A stretch of 64,000 nt of DNA from Kribbella pittospori (GCF_004331465.1 NZ_SJKB01000003.1:1-64000), one strand, 5' to 3'; counted from the first letter of the stretch, positions 16,721 through 27,575 are shown. Notes: a model not told the origin generated them from the letters alone. Made by a program: numbers and translations.

Positions 16721-19468
16721 GTGCATGGGCAGGGCGAGCCGCCGGGTTGGCGGCGTGCGATCGAGTTGACGGGCCGCGACCTGGAGTGCGGCGTGCTCGA
16801 CCGGCTGATCGGCGCTGTCCGGGCCGGCGAGAGTCGCGCGCTGGTGCTGCACGGCGAGGCCGGTGTCGGGAAGAGCGCACTGCTCGACTACCTCGAGACA
16901 CAGTCGGCCGGATGCCGGGTGACGCGTGCCTCGGGAGTGCAGTCGGAGATGGAGCTGGCATTCTCCGGTCTGCACCAGCTGTGCGCACCGGTGCTGGACC
17001 GGATCGAGGTGCTGCCGCCACCACAGCGGGAGGCGCTACGGACGGTGTTCGGTATCAGCGCAGGCTCCGCACCGGACATGTTCCTGATCGGACTGGCTGT
17101 GCTCGGCCTGCTGTCCGAGGCGGCCGAGCAGGAGCCGCTCGTCTGTCTGGTCGACGACCAGCAGTGGCTCGACCGGTGCTCGGCGCAGATCCTCGCGTTC
17201 GTCGCCCGCCGGCTGGACGCCGAGTCGGTGGCGATGGTCTTCGCGACCCGTGCGGTCGCCGGCGACCTGGCCGGCGTACCCGGGTATCCGATCGGTGGTC
17301 TGCACGACACGGAGGCGCGCCGGCTGCTGGACGCCGTACTGACCGGGCCGATCGATGCGCAGGTGCGGGACCAGTTGGTCGCCGAGGCGCACGGCAATCC
17401 GCTGGCCCTGCTCGAACTGCCGCGTGGGCTGTCTCCGGCTCAGTTGGCCGGCGGCTTCGGTCTGCCGGGTGCGGGCACGATCGAGGAGAGCTTCGTCCGC
17501 CGGGTGAACGCCGTACCGGACGAGACCCGGCGGCTGCTCGTGCTGGCCGCCGCGGATCCGTCCGGAGACGCTGTTCTGGTACGACGTGCCGCCGAGCGAC
17601 TGGGGATCGGTCCAGAGGCAGCGAGTGCGGCGGCCGATGCCGGGCTGGCGGAGTTCGGGACGCGGATCCGGTTCCGGCATTCGCTGGTGCGATGGGCGGC
17701 GTACCGGTCGGCCTCGGCCGCGGAGCGGCGTCAGGTGCACGGCGTACTGGCCGAGCTGACCGACGCCGAGGCCGATCCGGATCGGCGGGCGTGGCACCGG
17801 GCGCAGGCCACCCCCGGACCCGACGAAGAGGTTGCGGCCGAGCTCGAACTGTCAGCCGGGCGGGCGAGTGCGCGGGGTGGACTGGCCGCGACCGCCGCTT
17901 TCCTGCAACGGGCGGCCGAGCTGACGATCGACCCGGCGAAGCGGGCGGACCGGGCGCTGGCGGCCGCACACGCGGAGCTCGGGACCGGCGCCTTCGACTC
18001 AGCGGCGGACCTGCTCGCGATGGCCGAGGCAGAGCCTCTGAGCGACCTGCAGCAGGCTCGGGCCGACCTCGTCCGTGCGCAGCTCGCCTTCTTCACCAAC
18101 CGCGGCAACGACGCACCGCAGCTGATGCTGAAGGCAGCCAAGCGGCTCGAGACCATCGACGTGGCGTTGTCGCGGGCGACGTACCTGGACGCTCTGTCGG
18201 CCGCGATCTTCGCCAGCGGGCTCGCGACTCCGGGCGGCGACGTCATCACCGTGGCCCGCGAGGCAGCCAACGCACCGCGGCCGGTAGTGATGCGGTCGGC
18301 GGATCTGTTGCTGGACGGCACCGCGACGTACTACCGGGACGGGTACGTCGCCGGAGCGCCGACACTGCACAAGGCTCTGGCGGCGTTCGGCACTGATGTG
18401 ACCGTCGAGGAGGAGCTCCAACTCCTCTGGATGGCGACCACCACCGCACTGCGGCTGTGGGACGCGGACCGGTGGGAGCAACTGTCCAGGCGGCACCTGC
18501 AGCTCGCTCGCGAGACCGGTGTGGTCAACGACCGCGCGCTGGCGCTGACCTCACTCGCCTATGCGTCGTTGTTCGCCGGCGATCTGGACGCGGCGGCGTT
18601 GCTGACCGACGAGGTCCAGGCGGCCAACGAGGCAACCGGCGGGAACCTCGCGCCGTACGGGCGGCTCGCGCTGGCAGCGTTCCGCGGCGACCGGACCGAG
18701 ACGCTGGCGCTCGGTGAAGCCACCAAGAAGGACGGGTCGCGGCGTGGTGAGGGGATCGGGATCGCGTTCGCCGGGTGGTCGGCCGCGGTCCTCGACAACG
18801 GGCTCGGCCGCTACCAGGACGCGGCCGAGGCGGCGGAGCGAGCCTGTGAGGATCCGCGCGACGCGTTGTCGGTGATGCTCGTACCGAGCGAGCTCGTCGA
18901 GGCGGCTGTCCGCAGTGGGTCGATCGACACGGCGTACCGCGCCTGTGAGCGGCTCGGCGAGATGGCGACCGCGACCGGCACCGACTGGGCGCTCGGAGTC
19001 CACGCCCGATCGCTGGCACTGGTCAGTGCGGGCGACACCGCCGAACGGCTGTACCGGGAAGCGATCGCGCACCTGGACAAGACCCGGCTGCGGGTCGAGC
19101 TCGCCCGCGCCCACCTCCTGTACGGCGAATGGCTGCGACGCGAGCGTCGCCGTACCGATGCCCGGGAGTCTCTGCGGACGGCACACGGGATGTTCGAGGC
19201 GATGGGGATGGCCGGCTTCGCCGAGCGGGCCCGCCGGGAGCTTCAGGCCGCCGGGGCCGCCGCCCGCAAACGCGTCGTACCGGCTCAGAGCGAGTTGACC
19301 GCGCAAGAGGCGCAGATCGCGCGGATGGCTCGCGACGGTCTGTCCAACCCGGAGATCGCCACGCGCCTGTTCATCAGCGCCCGCACGGTCCAGTACCACC
19401 TGCGCAAGGTGTTCACCAAGCTCGAAGTCACCTCCCGCAGCCAGCTCGACCGGGTGCTTCCGCCCTAG
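16721..19468 (+). CDS. Large LuxR-family transcriptional regulator with ATPase domain (second paralogue)
   Basis: A 915-aa LAL-type regulator. Walker A is HGEAGVGKSA (residues ~44-53), with a Walker B-like LVCLVDDQQWLD, long helical repeats, and a C-terminal LuxR HTH (LTAQEAQIARMARDGLSNPEIATRLFISARTVQYHLRKVF). Architecture and wording match the regulator at 4541. GTG 16721 follows TAGCGT by 6 bases. It is divergent from the SDR-to-nhaA operon, its probable target. Its TAG stop shares a CTAG palindrome with the stop of the convergent phosphotransferase gene (19465-19468). Confidence 0.87.
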   Translation: MHGQGEPPGWRRAIELTGRDLECGVLDRLIGAVRAGESRALVLHGEAGVGKSALLDYLETQSAGCRVTRASGVQSEMELAFSGLHQLCAPVLDRIEVLPPPQREALRTVFGISAGSAPDMFLIGLAVLGLLSEAAEQEPLVCLVDDQQWLDRCSAQILAFVARRLDAESVAMVFATRAVAGDLAGVPGYPIGGLHDTEARRLLDAVLTGPIDAQVRDQLVAEAHGNPLALLELPRGLSPAQLAGGFGLPGAGTIEESFVRRVNAVPDETRRLLVLAAADPSGDAVLVRRAAERLGIGPEAASAAADAGLAEFGTRIRFRHSLVRWAAYRSASAAERRQVHGVLAELTDAEADPDRRAWHRAQATPGPDEEVAAELELSAGRASARGGLAATAAFLQRAAELTIDPAKRADRALAAAHAELGTGAFDSAADLLAMAEAEPLSDLQQARADLVRAQLAFFTNRGNDAPQLMLKAAKRLETIDVALSRATYLDALSAAIFASGLATPGGDVITVAREAANAPRPVVMRSADLLLDGTATYYRDGYVAGAPTLHKALAAFGTDVTVEEELQLLWMATTTALRLWDADRWEQLSRRHLQLARETGVVNDRALALTSLAYASLFAGDLDAAALLTDEVQAANEATGGNLAPYGRLALAAFRGDRTETLALGEATKKDGSRRGEGIGIAFAGWSAAVLDNGLGRYQDAAEAAERACEDPRDALSVMLVPSELVEAAVRSGSIDTAYRACERLGEMATATGTDWALGVHARSLALVSAGDTAERLYREAIAHLDKTRLRVELARAHLLYGEWLRRERRRTDARESLRTAHGMFEAMGMAGFAERARRELQAAGAAARKRVVPAQSELTAQEAQIARMARDGLSNPEIATRLFISARTVQYHLRKVFTKLEVTSRSQLDRVLPP

Positions 19469-20460
19469 CTGATGGGCGGCTTCCCGGTCAGGGTCGCGCG
19501 GGCGTCGAGAGCGTCGATCGCGGCCAGCGACGTCCGGTACCACCTGACGCTGCGCTGGAAGACCGACTGGAAGAGATTGCTGATCACCGAGAACCGGAAG
19601 TCCCACTCGCAGAGCTCCCAGCTGTAGTCATCCATACCGGCGGCGCGCAACGCCTCCCAGTAGCGCCGCAGCAGTTCACGATCGCGAGCGAGCCGGTCGC
19701 CGGTCGGGACCACCGACAGGCAGTAGGCGAGATCGTGCGGTCCGAGCCCGGGCTTCAGCTCCGACCAGTCGATCACCTTCGGCCGGGGGTCGTCCGCGGT
19801 GAAGAACACGTTGCCGAGGAAGTGGAGATCGCCGTGGATCAGCGTGATCGCGCGGCCGTCGGCGACGCGGGCCAGGAACTGGAGCTCCCAGTGCTCCAGG
19901 ACTTCCTCGAGCACTGAGCGCTCTGCGTCGTCGAGTTCCGTCGCCGCTGGGATGAACCGGGCGGTCTCGCTGCGCACCGCCGCGGCATTCCGCGCGATCA
20001 TCTCAGCCGGCAACGCCTGCGCCGAACTGGTCACCGACGGCTCCGAAGCGCTGAGCAGGTACTCCGGTACGTCGTCCCAGAACCGCGCGTGCAAACCCGC
20101 CAGCATGTCGATCGTGCCGTGCAACTGGGCGTCCGACACCTCGGCACCGACCACGCGGTAGCCGGCCGCCTCCAGGTCCTCGCTCAGCAACAGGATCTCG
20201 TCACCAGCATCCGTAGCTCCCAGCAACCGTGGTGCCGGATGGTCCCATCGCGGCGCGAGCTCCTCGAAGAACCGGATCTCACGCCGCGCCGCCGCCACTC
20301 CAGCACCGGTCGCGTGCTTGGCGATGACAGTGGTCTCGGATCCCGCCGAACGCACCCGCAACCGCACGACCTCGGCCTCCGACGCGGCGAACGTATCCAG
20401 CACCTCCACACCGGACACGGGCGTACCCAAGGCTGCACTCACGTCGGCGGTGCTGGTCAT
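19465..20460 (-). CDS. APH-family phosphotransferase (kinase-like)
   Basis: A 331-aa protein kinase-like fold. Motifs are TVIAKHATG (ATP-binding Lys), LIHGDLHFLGNVFF (catalytic HGD-H..N loop) and KVIDWSELKPGLGPHDLAYCL (metal-binding D). Family members phosphorylate aminoglycosides, choline, sugars or other small molecules; this one looks like the choline/ecdysteroid-kinase-like branch rather than a classical resistance enzyme. The start ATG 20460 overlaps the sulfatase TGA (ATGA), and the longer upstream frame is antisense-like. It is coupled to the sulfatase. The substrate is unknown. Confidence 0.82.
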   Translation of the reverse strand: MTSTADVSAALGTPVSGVEVLDTFAASEAEVVRLRVRSAGSETTVIAKHATGAGVAAARREIRFFEELAPRWDHPAPRLLGATDAGDEILLLSEDLEAAGYRVVGAEVSDAQLHGTIDMLAGLHARFWDDVPEYLLSASEPSVTSSAQALPAEMIARNAAAVRSETARFIPAATELDDAERSVLEEVLEHWELQFLARVADGRAITLIHGDLHFLGNVFFTADDPRPKVIDWSELKPGLGPHDLAYCLSVVPTGDRLARDRELLRRYWEALRAAGMDDYSWELCEWDFRFSVISNLFQSVFQRSVRWYRTSLAAIDALDARATLTGKPPIS

Positions 20461-21911
20461 GCGGTCCATGGCCAGTGCGGGTGCGGCGTTGCCGGGCCGG
20501 TGTACGGAGTGTCTTGGTAGTGCTCCTGCAGCTCGGTGAGCCGCTGGGTCAGTCCGGACCGGATCTCGGCGTACGTCGGATCGTCCGCGACGTTCGCCAG
20601 CTCCTCGGGGTCGTTCACCAGGTCGTAGAGCTCCCACTCCGGTTCGGACAGCTGCTCCGACGACCCGGGTACGCCGAGGCCGGCGCCGTAGTAGTGGATG
20701 AGCTTGAACTCCTTCGTCCGTACGCCGTAGTGCGCGGGCGCGTGGTGATTCGGATCGTCGTGCTCCCAGTACCGGTAGTACATGGCGTCCGGCCAGTCAG
20801 CGACCTCCTCTCCACGCAGCAGCGGCAGGAAGCTCCGGCCCTGCGACGAGGGCAGAACGGTGGCGGTGTCCATCCCGGTCATGTCCAGGAACGTCGCAGC
20901 GAAGTCGACGTTTGTCACCATCGCGTCGCAGGTGGTGCCGGCCGGGATCCGGCCCGGCCAGCGGATCAGCATCGGCATCTGCAGCGACTCGTCGAACATC
21001 AGCCGCTTGTCGAACCAGCCGTGATCGCCGAGGAAGAACCCCTGGTCGGACGTGTAGACGACCACCGTGTCCTCGGCCAGCCCTTCGGACTCCAGTACGT
21101 CGAGCAGCCGGCCCACGTTGTCGTCGATCGACTGGACGCACTGCAGGTAGTCGCGCAGATAGCGCTGGTACTTCCACCGCATCCGCTCGGTCCGGTTCTC
21201 CGGCCCGCGCAGCTCCGTCGGCAGCTCCTCGCCGAGCTCCTCCGCACCGAGGTCGTCCGCCACGGACATCCGGACGCTGCGCACCGCACGGCTGCGGGTG
21301 GAGTAGTCGTCGAAGAGCGTGCTCGGCTCGGGGATCGAGCCGACCGGGTAGAGCTCCTTGTGCTTCTCGTCCGGCACCCACGGCCGGTGCGGTGCCTTGT
21401 GATGTACGAGCAGCAGGAACGGCCGGTCCGGGTCGCGCTGCCGCAGCCAGTCGATGCTCTGGTCGGTGACGATGTCGGTGGCGTACCCGACCACGGTCTG
21501 CGCTCCGTCCGGCCCGATCATCAGCGGATCCACGTAGTCGCCCTGACCAGGGAACACCTGCCAGGAGTCGAAGTGCCGCGGCGCCGACTCCGGCCGCTCG
21601 CCGAGGTGCCACTTCCCGAACAGAGCGGTCTGGTACCCGGCGCCGTGCAGCACCTCCGCGAACGTCGGCACGCGGTAGTCGATGTCGGTGTAGATCGAGG
21701 CGACCCCGTTGATATGGCTGTACGTACCGGTCAGGATCGAGGCCCGCGAGGGAGAGCAGATCGAGTTCGTGCAGTAGGTGGCGTCCATCCGTACGCCGTC
21801 CCGGGCCAAGCGGTCCAGGTGCGGGGTCTGGTTGACCTTGCTCCCGTACGCCGAGATGGCGTGCGCGGCGTGGTCGTCTGACATGATGAACACGAGGTTG
21901 GGCGAAGGCAT
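20457..21911 (-). CDS. Type I (formylglycine) sulfatase
   Basis: A 484-aa alkaline-phosphatase-superfamily sulfatase that would hydrolyse sulfate esters. It shows N-terminal metal ligands (FIMSDDHAAH), the C-x-P-S-R sulfatase signature ICSPSRASILTG with Cys52 as the residue converted to formylglycine, FGKWHLGE, and the C-terminal metal site YTSDQGFFLGDHGWFDKR. No signal peptide is visible, so it is probably cytoplasmic. The start is ATG 21911. It is followed by the coupled phosphotransferase and divergent from an AXE1-type esterase, suggesting a small unit processing decorated sugars. A formylglycine-generating enzyme is not in the window. Confidence 0.92.
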   Translation of the reverse strand: MPSPNLVFIMSDDHAAHAISAYGSKVNQTPHLDRLARDGVRMDATYCTNSICSPSRASILTGTYSHINGVASIYTDIDYRVPTFAEVLHGAGYQTALFGKWHLGERPESAPRHFDSWQVFPGQGDYVDPLMIGPDGAQTVVGYATDIVTDQSIDWLRQRDPDRPFLLLVHHKAPHRPWVPDEKHKELYPVGSIPEPSTLFDDYSTRSRAVRSVRMSVADDLGAEELGEELPTELRGPENRTERMRWKYQRYLRDYLQCVQSIDDNVGRLLDVLESEGLAEDTVVVYTSDQGFFLGDHGWFDKRLMFDESLQMPMLIRWPGRIPAGTTCDAMVTNVDFAATFLDMTGMDTATVLPSSQGRSFLPLLRGEEVADWPDAMYYRYWEHDDPNHHAPAHYGVRTKEFKLIHYYGAGLGVPGSSEQLSEPEWELYDLVNDPEELANVADDPTYAEIRSGLTQRLTELQEHYQDTPYTGPATPHPHWPWTA

Positions 21912-21935
21912 GGTTCCACCTTAGGTTTGTTGCCC

Positions 21936-22949
21936 ATGGCCATGTTCGACTTTTCCCTCGACAAGCTCCGCGCGTATCGGCCCGAGGTGGCCGCGCCCGC
22001 CGACCTGGTCGATTTCTGGCGCCGCTCCTTGGAGAAGGCGCGGACCGACGACCTCAACGCGACGTTCACCCAGGTGGACAACAAGCTCGCGGTGATCGAC
22101 ACCTACGACGTGACGTACGCCGGCTTCGGCGGCGCGCCGATCAAGGGCTGGCTGCACGTGCCGGCCGGGGCGACCGGACCACTGCCGACGGTGGTCCAGT
22201 ACTTCGGATACTCCGGCGGCCGCGGGTTCCCGCACGCCACCAACCTGTGGGCGCAGGCCGGCTACGCCCATTTCGTGATGGACACCCGCGGTCAGGGCTA
22301 CAGCGCCGGCGGCGGCAGCGGTACGGCGGACGACAGCCCGTACGCCGGTCTCAACCACACTCCCGGCTTCATGACCGCGGGCATCACCGACCCGGAGACC
22401 TACTACTACCGCCGGGTGTTCATCGACGCGATCCGGGCGCTGGAGGCGGCCCGGACGTCACCCTTCGTGGACCCGGACCGGATCATCGTCACCGGCAGCA
22501 GCCAGGGCGGCGGGATCGCGATCGCGGCCGCCGGGCTCGCAGGCCTGGCCGGGATCGAGTTGCTCGGCTGCGCTCCCGACGTACCGTTCCTGTGTCACTT
22601 CCAGCGTGCGCTGCAGATCACCGACAAGGACCCGTACGGCGAGATCACCCGGTTCCTGAAGGGGTTCCGCGAGCACGTCGAGCCGGCGCTCCGGACGCTG
22701 GGTTACTTCGACGGCGTCAACCTCGGCCGCCTGGCCACCGCACCGGCGCTGTTCTCGGTCGCGCTGATGGACGCGACCTGCCCGCCGTCGACCGTGTTCG
22801 CGGCGTACAACCACTACGGCAGCGCGCAGAAGGAGATCGAGGTCTACCAGTACAACGAGCACGAGGGCGGGCAGGCGTACCAGCAGCTCGCGCAGCTGAA
22901 CTGGTTCGCGGAGATCTTCGCCGGAACGGAGTCATCGGCGGACCGATGA
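21936..22949 (+). CDS. Acetyl-xylan esterase (AXE1 / cephalosporin-C deacetylase family, CE7)
   Basis: A 337-aa alpha/beta hydrolase that removes acetyl groups from xylo-oligosaccharides or related acetates. The triad is visible: Ser189 in TGSSQGG, Asp279 in LMDATCPPS and His309 in NEHEGG, together with the family RGQGYSxGG loop (DTRGQGYSAGGGSG). The start is ATG 21936, 8 bases after TAGGTT (21922-21927); ATG 21942 is an alternative. No signal peptide is seen, so it likely acts on imported oligomers. It is divergent from the sulfatase with only 24 bases between the starts. Confidence 0.9.
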   Translation: MAMFDFSLDKLRAYRPEVAAPADLVDFWRRSLEKARTDDLNATFTQVDNKLAVIDTYDVTYAGFGGAPIKGWLHVPAGATGPLPTVVQYFGYSGGRGFPHATNLWAQAGYAHFVMDTRGQGYSAGGGSGTADDSPYAGLNHTPGFMTAGITDPETYYYRRVFIDAIRALEAARTSPFVDPDRIIVTGSSQGGGIAIAAAGLAGLAGIELLGCAPDVPFLCHFQRALQITDKDPYGEITRFLKGFREHVEPALRTLGYFDGVNLGRLATAPALFSVALMDATCPPSTVFAAYNHYGSAQKEIEVYQYNEHEGGQAYQQLAQLNWFAEIFAGTESSADR

Positions 22950-23025
22950 GTTTCCGCCGCGGCTGTCGTTACACGGTCAACAGCGTCGGTCAGACTGTGA
23001 CCGACCCGACCGCAGGAGGCAGCAG

Positions 23026-23439
23026 ATGGACTGGAAGCTCGAACTCGTGATCGTGCCGGTGTCGGACGTCGACCGGGCCAAGAAGTTCTACACCGAGCAG
23101 CTCGGTTTCACCGAGGACGTCGACCACCGGGCCGGTGACGACTTCCGGGTCGTGCAGCTCACGCCGCCCGGATCCGCGTGCTCGATCACGATCGGCACCG
23201 GACTGACCAAGGCCACGCCGGGCACGTACGAGGGCACGCACCTGGTGGTGAACGACGTCGAGGCGGCCCGGGCCGAGCTGGTGGAGCGCGGTGTCGAGGT
23301 CAGCGAGCCCTTCCACTTCACCGCGGCGGGCAAGCAGGACGGCGTACACCCGGACCGCAGCGACTACGGCACCTTCCTCAGCTTCCAGGACCCGGACGGC
23401 AACGGCTGGACGGTCCAGGAGGTGGGCAAGGCCTCATGA
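23026..23439 (+). CDS. VOC-superfamily (glyoxalase-like) protein, paralogue of the 13229 gene
   Basis: A 137-aa protein with the VOC fold: LVIVPVSDVDRAKKFYTEQLGF, FRVVQLTPPGSACSI, and SFQDPDGNGWTVQEV at the end. GGAGG lies 6 bases before ATG 23026. It overlaps the following ECF sigma gene by 4 bases (ATGA), so the two are translationally coupled. It is closely similar to the VOC protein in the nhaA operon. Function could be detoxification or ligand sensing; the coupling to a sigma factor suggests a stress-responsive unit. Confidence 0.85.
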   Translation: MDWKLELVIVPVSDVDRAKKFYTEQLGFTEDVDHRAGDDFRVVQLTPPGSACSITIGTGLTKATPGTYEGTHLVVNDVEAARAELVERGVEVSEPFHFTAAGKQDGVHPDRSDYGTFLSFQDPDGNGWTVQEVGKAS

Positions 23440-24407
23440 GCACGCTGGAAGAGGCGGCGTTCGCGGGTGACGAGACCGCGTTCGCCGACCTCGCCGGCCG
23501 GTACCGGCGCGAGCTGCATGTGCACTGTTATCGGATGCTGGCGTCCTTCGACGATGCGGAGGACGCCGTACAGGAGACGCTGCTGCGGGCCTGGCGCGGC
23601 CGGGACTCCTACGACGGCCGCACGTACTTCCGGGCGTGGTTGTACCGGATCGCGACCAACGTGTGCCTGGACGAGACCCGGCGGCACGCACGCAGGCAGA
23701 ACGCGTCGCCGGGCGAGATGGTGTGGCTCCAGCCGTACCCGGACCGGTTGCTGGACGAGATCGCTCCGTCCGCCGACCAGCCGGACTCGGTCGCAGTGGA
23801 CCGGGAGACGATCGAACTGGCCTTCCTGGTCGCACTGCAGGCGTTGCCGCCGCGGCAGCGGGCCGCACTGATCGCCCGGGACGTGCTGGGCTGGCCGGCC
23901 ACCGACACCGCCACACTGCTCGAGACCAGTGTGGCGGCGGCGAACAGTGCTTTGCAGCGGGCTCGGGCGACGATGCAGCAGCAGTTGCCTGCTCGCCGTA
24001 CCGACTGGACGGCACCGCGACCAACGGCCGCCGAGCGGGAGCTCCTCGATCGCTTCATCGACGCGCACGAACGGTGCGACACGGCGGCCGCGGTCGCCAT
24101 CGCAGCCGAGGATCTGCGCGTGTCGATGCCGCCGGACTTGCTGTCGTTCGAGGGTCTGGACGCGTGCCTGCCGTTGTTCGAGCGGGCGTTCGGCCCGGAC
24201 CGCGACGGCGACTGGCGGCTGGTGCCCACCTCGGCGAACCGGCAGCCGGCCGCGGCGACGTACCTGCGCCGGCCGGGGGACACGGAGTTCCGTGCGTTCA
24301 AACTCGACGTGCTCCGCGTCACCCCCGACGGGCTGATCTGTGAGATCACCACGTTCGGCTACTCCCGTTTCCCCGCTTTCGGGCTGCCGCCCCTGTTGTC
24401 TGTCTAA
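23436..24407 (+). CDS. ECF RNA polymerase sigma factor with SnoaL-like C-terminal domain
   Basis: A 323-aa sigma factor. Region 2 reads [27 protein letters not shown] and region 4 reads [44 protein letters not shown]. An extra ~130-residue SnoaL-like domain ([34 protein letters not shown]...) follows, as in the SigG/ECF56-like group, where the tail is thought to control activity in place of an anti-sigma factor. ATG 23436 overlaps the VOC stop. A paralogue is present at 55338. No anti-sigma gene lies next to it. Confidence 0.88.
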   Translation: MSTLEEAAFAGDETAFADLAGRYRRELHVHCYRMLASFDDAEDAVQETLLRAWRGRDSYDGRTYFRAWLYRIATNVCLDETRRHARRQNASPGEMVWLQPYPDRLLDEIAPSADQPDSVAVDRETIELAFLVALQALPPRQRAALIARDVLGWPATDTATLLETSVAAANSALQRARATMQQQLPARRTDWTAPRPTAAERELLDRFIDAHERCDTAAAVAIAAEDLRVSMPPDLLSFEGLDACLPLFERAFGPDRDGDWRLVPTSANRQPAAATYLRRPGDTEFRAFKLDVLRVTPDGLICEITTFGYSRFPAFGLPPLLSV

Positions 24408-24444
24408 TCTGGAGGCACGCTCACCGGACACGAGAAGGTGGAAG

Positions 24445-25188
24445 ATGCTGGGACTGCCCACGGGGATCCGGGCTTGTCTGTTCGACCTCGACGGTGTGCT
24501 CACCGACACCGCGGCCGTCCATGCCGCCGCCTGGAAAGAGATGTTCGACAAGTTCCTCCAGGCGTACGCCGACGAGCACGGCCGGCCGTTCAAGCCCTTC
24601 GACGCCCGCGAGGACTACGACGCGTACGTCGACGGCAAGCCCCGCGTCGACGGAGTCCGGGACTTCCTCACGTCGCGCGGGATCAGTCTGCCCGAGGGGA
24701 CACCGGACGACCCGCCGGACGCGATGACCGTCAACGGTCTCGGCAACCGGAAGAACGAGGCGGTCCAGCGGCGGATCCGGACCGAGGGCGTGCACGTGTT
24801 CGAGGGCTCCCGGCAGTACCTGCAGGCTGTCGAGGCGGTCGGACTCCGGCGGGCGGTGGTGTCGTCGAGCGCCAACACCCGCGAGGTCCTCGCCGTCACC
24901 GAGCTGGCGCAGTACGTCGAAGAGGTTGTCGACGGCATCACGATCCGGACCGAGGGACTGCGCGGGAAGCCGGCGCCGGACACGTTCTTGGCCGCGGCGA
25001 AGAAGTTCGGCGTGGATCCGTCCGAGGCCGCGGTGTTCGAGGACGCATTGGCCGGCGTGTCCGCCGGCCGATCCGGGCATTTCGGGCATGTGATTGGTGT
25101 TGACCGGGTCGGACAGGCCGATCAGCTCAAGGTCCACGGTGCCGACGTCGTGGTCCGCGACCTGGCCGAGCTTCTGGAGGGTCGATGA
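24445..25188 (+). CDS. Beta-phosphoglucomutase family HAD hydrolase
   Basis: A 247-aa HAD-superfamily protein that likely interconverts beta-glucose-1-phosphate and glucose-6-phosphate. Motif I is [15 protein letters not shown], motif II VVSSSAN, and motif [13 protein letters not shown] and [16 protein letters not shown] 24445 follows GGTGGA. It overlaps the GH65 phosphorylase start by 4 bases (ATGA). This is the classic pairing: the phosphorylase releases beta-glucose-1-phosphate, which this enzyme feeds to glycolysis. Confidence 0.9.
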   Translation: MLGLPTGIRACLFDLDGVLTDTAAVHAAAWKEMFDKFLQAYADEHGRPFKPFDAREDYDAYVDGKPRVDGVRDFLTSRGISLPEGTPDDPPDAMTVNGLGNRKNEAVQRRIRTEGVHVFEGSRQYLQAVEAVGLRRAVVSSSANTREVLAVTELAQYVEEVVDGITIRTEGLRGKPAPDTFLAAAKKFGVDPSEAAVFEDALAGVSAGRSGHFGHVIGVDRVGQADQLKVHGADVVVRDLAELLEGR

Positions 25189-27551
25189 TCGATCGCGGGC
25201 ACCATCCGATCGAGCCGTGGCGGCTGCGGGAGACGCGGCTGCAGATGGACCGGCTGGCCCAGTCCGAGTCGCTGTTCGCACTGTCCAACGGGCACATCGG
25301 ACTGCGCGGCAATCTGGACGAGGGCGAGCCGTACGCGATCCCGGGCACCTATCTGAACTCGTTCTACGAGCAGCGCCCGCTGCCGTACGCCGAAGCCGGG
25401 TACGGCTACCCCGAGTCGGGCCAGACGCTGGTGGACGTGACGAACGGCAAGCTGATCCGGCTGCTGGTGGACGACTCGCCGTTCGACATCCGCTACGGCT
25501 ACCTGACCCAGCACGAGCGCTCACTCGACTTCCGCACCGGCATCCTGCAGCGCGACGTGGACTGGACGTCACCAGGTGGCAAGCGGATCCGGGTCCGCAG
25601 CCGCCGACTGGTGTCGCTGACGCAGCGTGCGATCGCCGCGATCGAGTACGTCGTGGAGCCGGTGGACCAGCCGGCCCGCTTCGTGGTCCAGTCCGAGCTG
25701 GTTGCGAACGAGAGCCAGCCGAAGCTGTCCGACGATCCGCGGGTGGCCGCCGTACTGGACAACCCGTTGAAGCCGGTCAGCCACGACGGTGGTGACAACG
25801 GCGTCGTGCTGATCCACCGGACCACGCGAAGCCGGCAACTGATGGCGGCCGCGATGACGCATGAGGTCGAGGCACCCGCGCGATACGCGATGGACCTGGA
25901 CGTGCGGGAGAACTGGGCCCGGTCGACGGTCATCTGCCAGCTGCAGCCGGGGGAGAGCCTGCGGGTGGTGAAGTACCTCGCGTACGGCTGGTCGAGTCTC
26001 CGCTCGGAGACGGCGATCCGGGACCAGGTCGCCGCCGCCCTGTCCAGTGCGCGCTTCTCGGGCTGGGACGGTCTGGTCAAGCAGCAGGCCGACTTCCTGG
26101 ACGACTTCTGGGACGGCGCAGACGTCGAGGTGCACGGTCACTCCGAGCTGCAGCAGGCCGTCCGGTTCGCGCTCTTCCATGTCCTGCAGGCGGGTGCACG
26201 CGCGGAGCGACGAGCGATCCCGTCGAAGGGCCTGACCGGGGCGGGGTACGACGGCCACACGTTCTGGGACACCGAGGGCTTCGTGCTTCCGGTGCTGAAC
26301 TACACAATGCCCGATGCGGCAGCCGACGCACTCCGCTGGCGCCACTCCACCCTTGGCATGGCCAAGGAGCGGGCAGCGGTGCTGGGGTTGCGCGGTGCGT
26401 CGTTCCCGTGGCGGACGATCCGTGGTCAGGAATGCTCCGGCTACTGGCCCGCGGGGACGGCAGCGTTCCACATCAACGCCGACATCGCCGACGCCGTGAT
26501 GCGGCACTACACCGTCACCGGCGACGACCAGTTCCTCGAGGAGGTCGGGCTGGAACTGCTGGTGGAGACGGCCCGGCTGTGGATGTCGCTCGGCCACCAC
26601 GACCGGCACGGCCGGTGGCATCTGCCCGGCGTGACCGGACCGGACGAGTACAGCGCCGTTGCCGACGACAACGTTTTCACCAACCTGATGGCCGCGCGGA
26701 ACCTGCGGTCGGCCGCCGAGGTGGCGGTCAAGCACCCGGCCAAGGCCCGGGAGCTCGGCGTCGACAGCGAGGAGGAGGCGTGCTGGCGCGACGCGGCGGC
26801 CGCTGTCCATATTCCGTACGACGAGGACCTCGGCGTACACCCGCAGTCCGCGGGCTTCACCGGGTACGCCGAGTGGGACTTCGAGGCGTACAAGGACAAG
26901 TACCCGCTGCTGCTGCACGCGGCGTACTTCGAGCTGTACCGCAAACAGGTGATCAAGCAGGCCGACCTGATGCTCGCGACGTTCTGGTGCGGCGACGCGT
27001 TCACGCCGGAGGAGAAGGCCCGGAACTTCGACTACTACGAGCGGCTGACAGTGCGGGACTCGTCGCTGTCGGCCTGCGTCCAGGCCGTGATGGCGGCCGA
27101 GGTGGGTCATCTGGACCTGGCCTATGACTACGCGTACGAGGCCGCGCTGATCGACATGCGGAACCTGCACCACAACACCGGCGACGGCCTGCACATGGCC
27201 TCACTCGCCGGCGCGTGGACCGCTCTGGTCTCCGGCTTCGGCGGACTGCGCCAGGTGCAGGGCGGTCTGTGCTTCGATCCGGCCCTGCCCGAAGGCCTGC
27301 CCCGGCTGGTGTTCACGATCCGCTGGCGCGGCGTCCGGCTGAAGGTGGACATCAACTCGGTCGACGTGACCTACAGCGTCCATGACGGTCCGGGCGCCAG
27401 CATGACGTTGCGACATGCAGGAGAGCGGATCACCGTGACGACGGATTCGCCGGTGACCCGCTCCCTGGAGAAACGCCAGCCGTTGCTACCGCGGCCGACC
27501 CAGCCGGTGGGCCGGGAGCCGCGGTCGGCCATTGCGCACAACGACCACTGA
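25185..27551 (+). CDS. Glycoside hydrolase family 65 (disaccharide phosphorylase)
   Basis: A 788-aa, inverting alpha-glucoside phosphorylase of the maltose/trehalose/kojibiose type. The N-terminal beta-sandwich is followed by an (alpha/alpha)6 barrel with [18 protein letters not shown] and the catalytic acid in [17 protein letters not shown] (Glu near residue 488), then the phosphate-site region [14 protein letters not shown]. Specificity among maltose, trehalose, nigerose or kojibiose cannot be read by eye. ATG 25185 overlaps the stop of the beta-phosphoglucomutase gene, and GGAGGG lies just upstream. The two form a phosphorolytic disaccharide-use operon with no transporter beside it. Confidence 0.92.
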   Translation: MIDRGHHPIEPWRLRETRLQMDRLAQSESLFALSNGHIGLRGNLDEGEPYAIPGTYLNSFYEQRPLPYAEAGYGYPESGQTLVDVTNGKLIRLLVDDSPFDIRYGYLTQHERSLDFRTGILQRDVDWTSPGGKRIRVRSRRLVSLTQRAIAAIEYVVEPVDQPARFVVQSELVANESQPKLSDDPRVAAVLDNPLKPVSHDGGDNGVVLIHRTTRSRQLMAAAMTHEVEAPARYAMDLDVRENWARSTVICQLQPGESLRVVKYLAYGWSSLRSETAIRDQVAAALSSARFSGWDGLVKQQADFLDDFWDGADVEVHGHSELQQAVRFALFHVLQAGARAERRAIPSKGLTGAGYDGHTFWDTEGFVLPVLNYTMPDAAADALRWRHSTLGMAKERAAVLGLRGASFPWRTIRGQECSGYWPAGTAAFHINADIADAVMRHYTVTGDDQFLEEVGLELLVETARLWMSLGHHDRHGRWHLPGVTGPDEYSAVADDNVFTNLMAARNLRSAAEVAVKHPAKARELGVDSEEEACWRDAAAAVHIPYDEDLGVHPQSAGFTGYAEWDFEAYKDKYPLLLHAAYFELYRKQVIKQADLMLATFWCGDAFTPEEKARNFDYYERLTVRDSSLSACVQAVMAAEVGHLDLAYDYAYEAALIDMRNLHHNTGDGLHMASLAGAWTALVSGFGGLRQVQGGLCFDPALPEGLPRLVFTIRWRGVRLKVDINSVDVTYSVHDGPGASMTLRHAGERITVTTDSPVTRSLEKRQPLLPRPTQPVGREPRSAIAHNDH

Positions 27552-27575
27552 GCTTCGGACTGATGCCTGGTCGGG

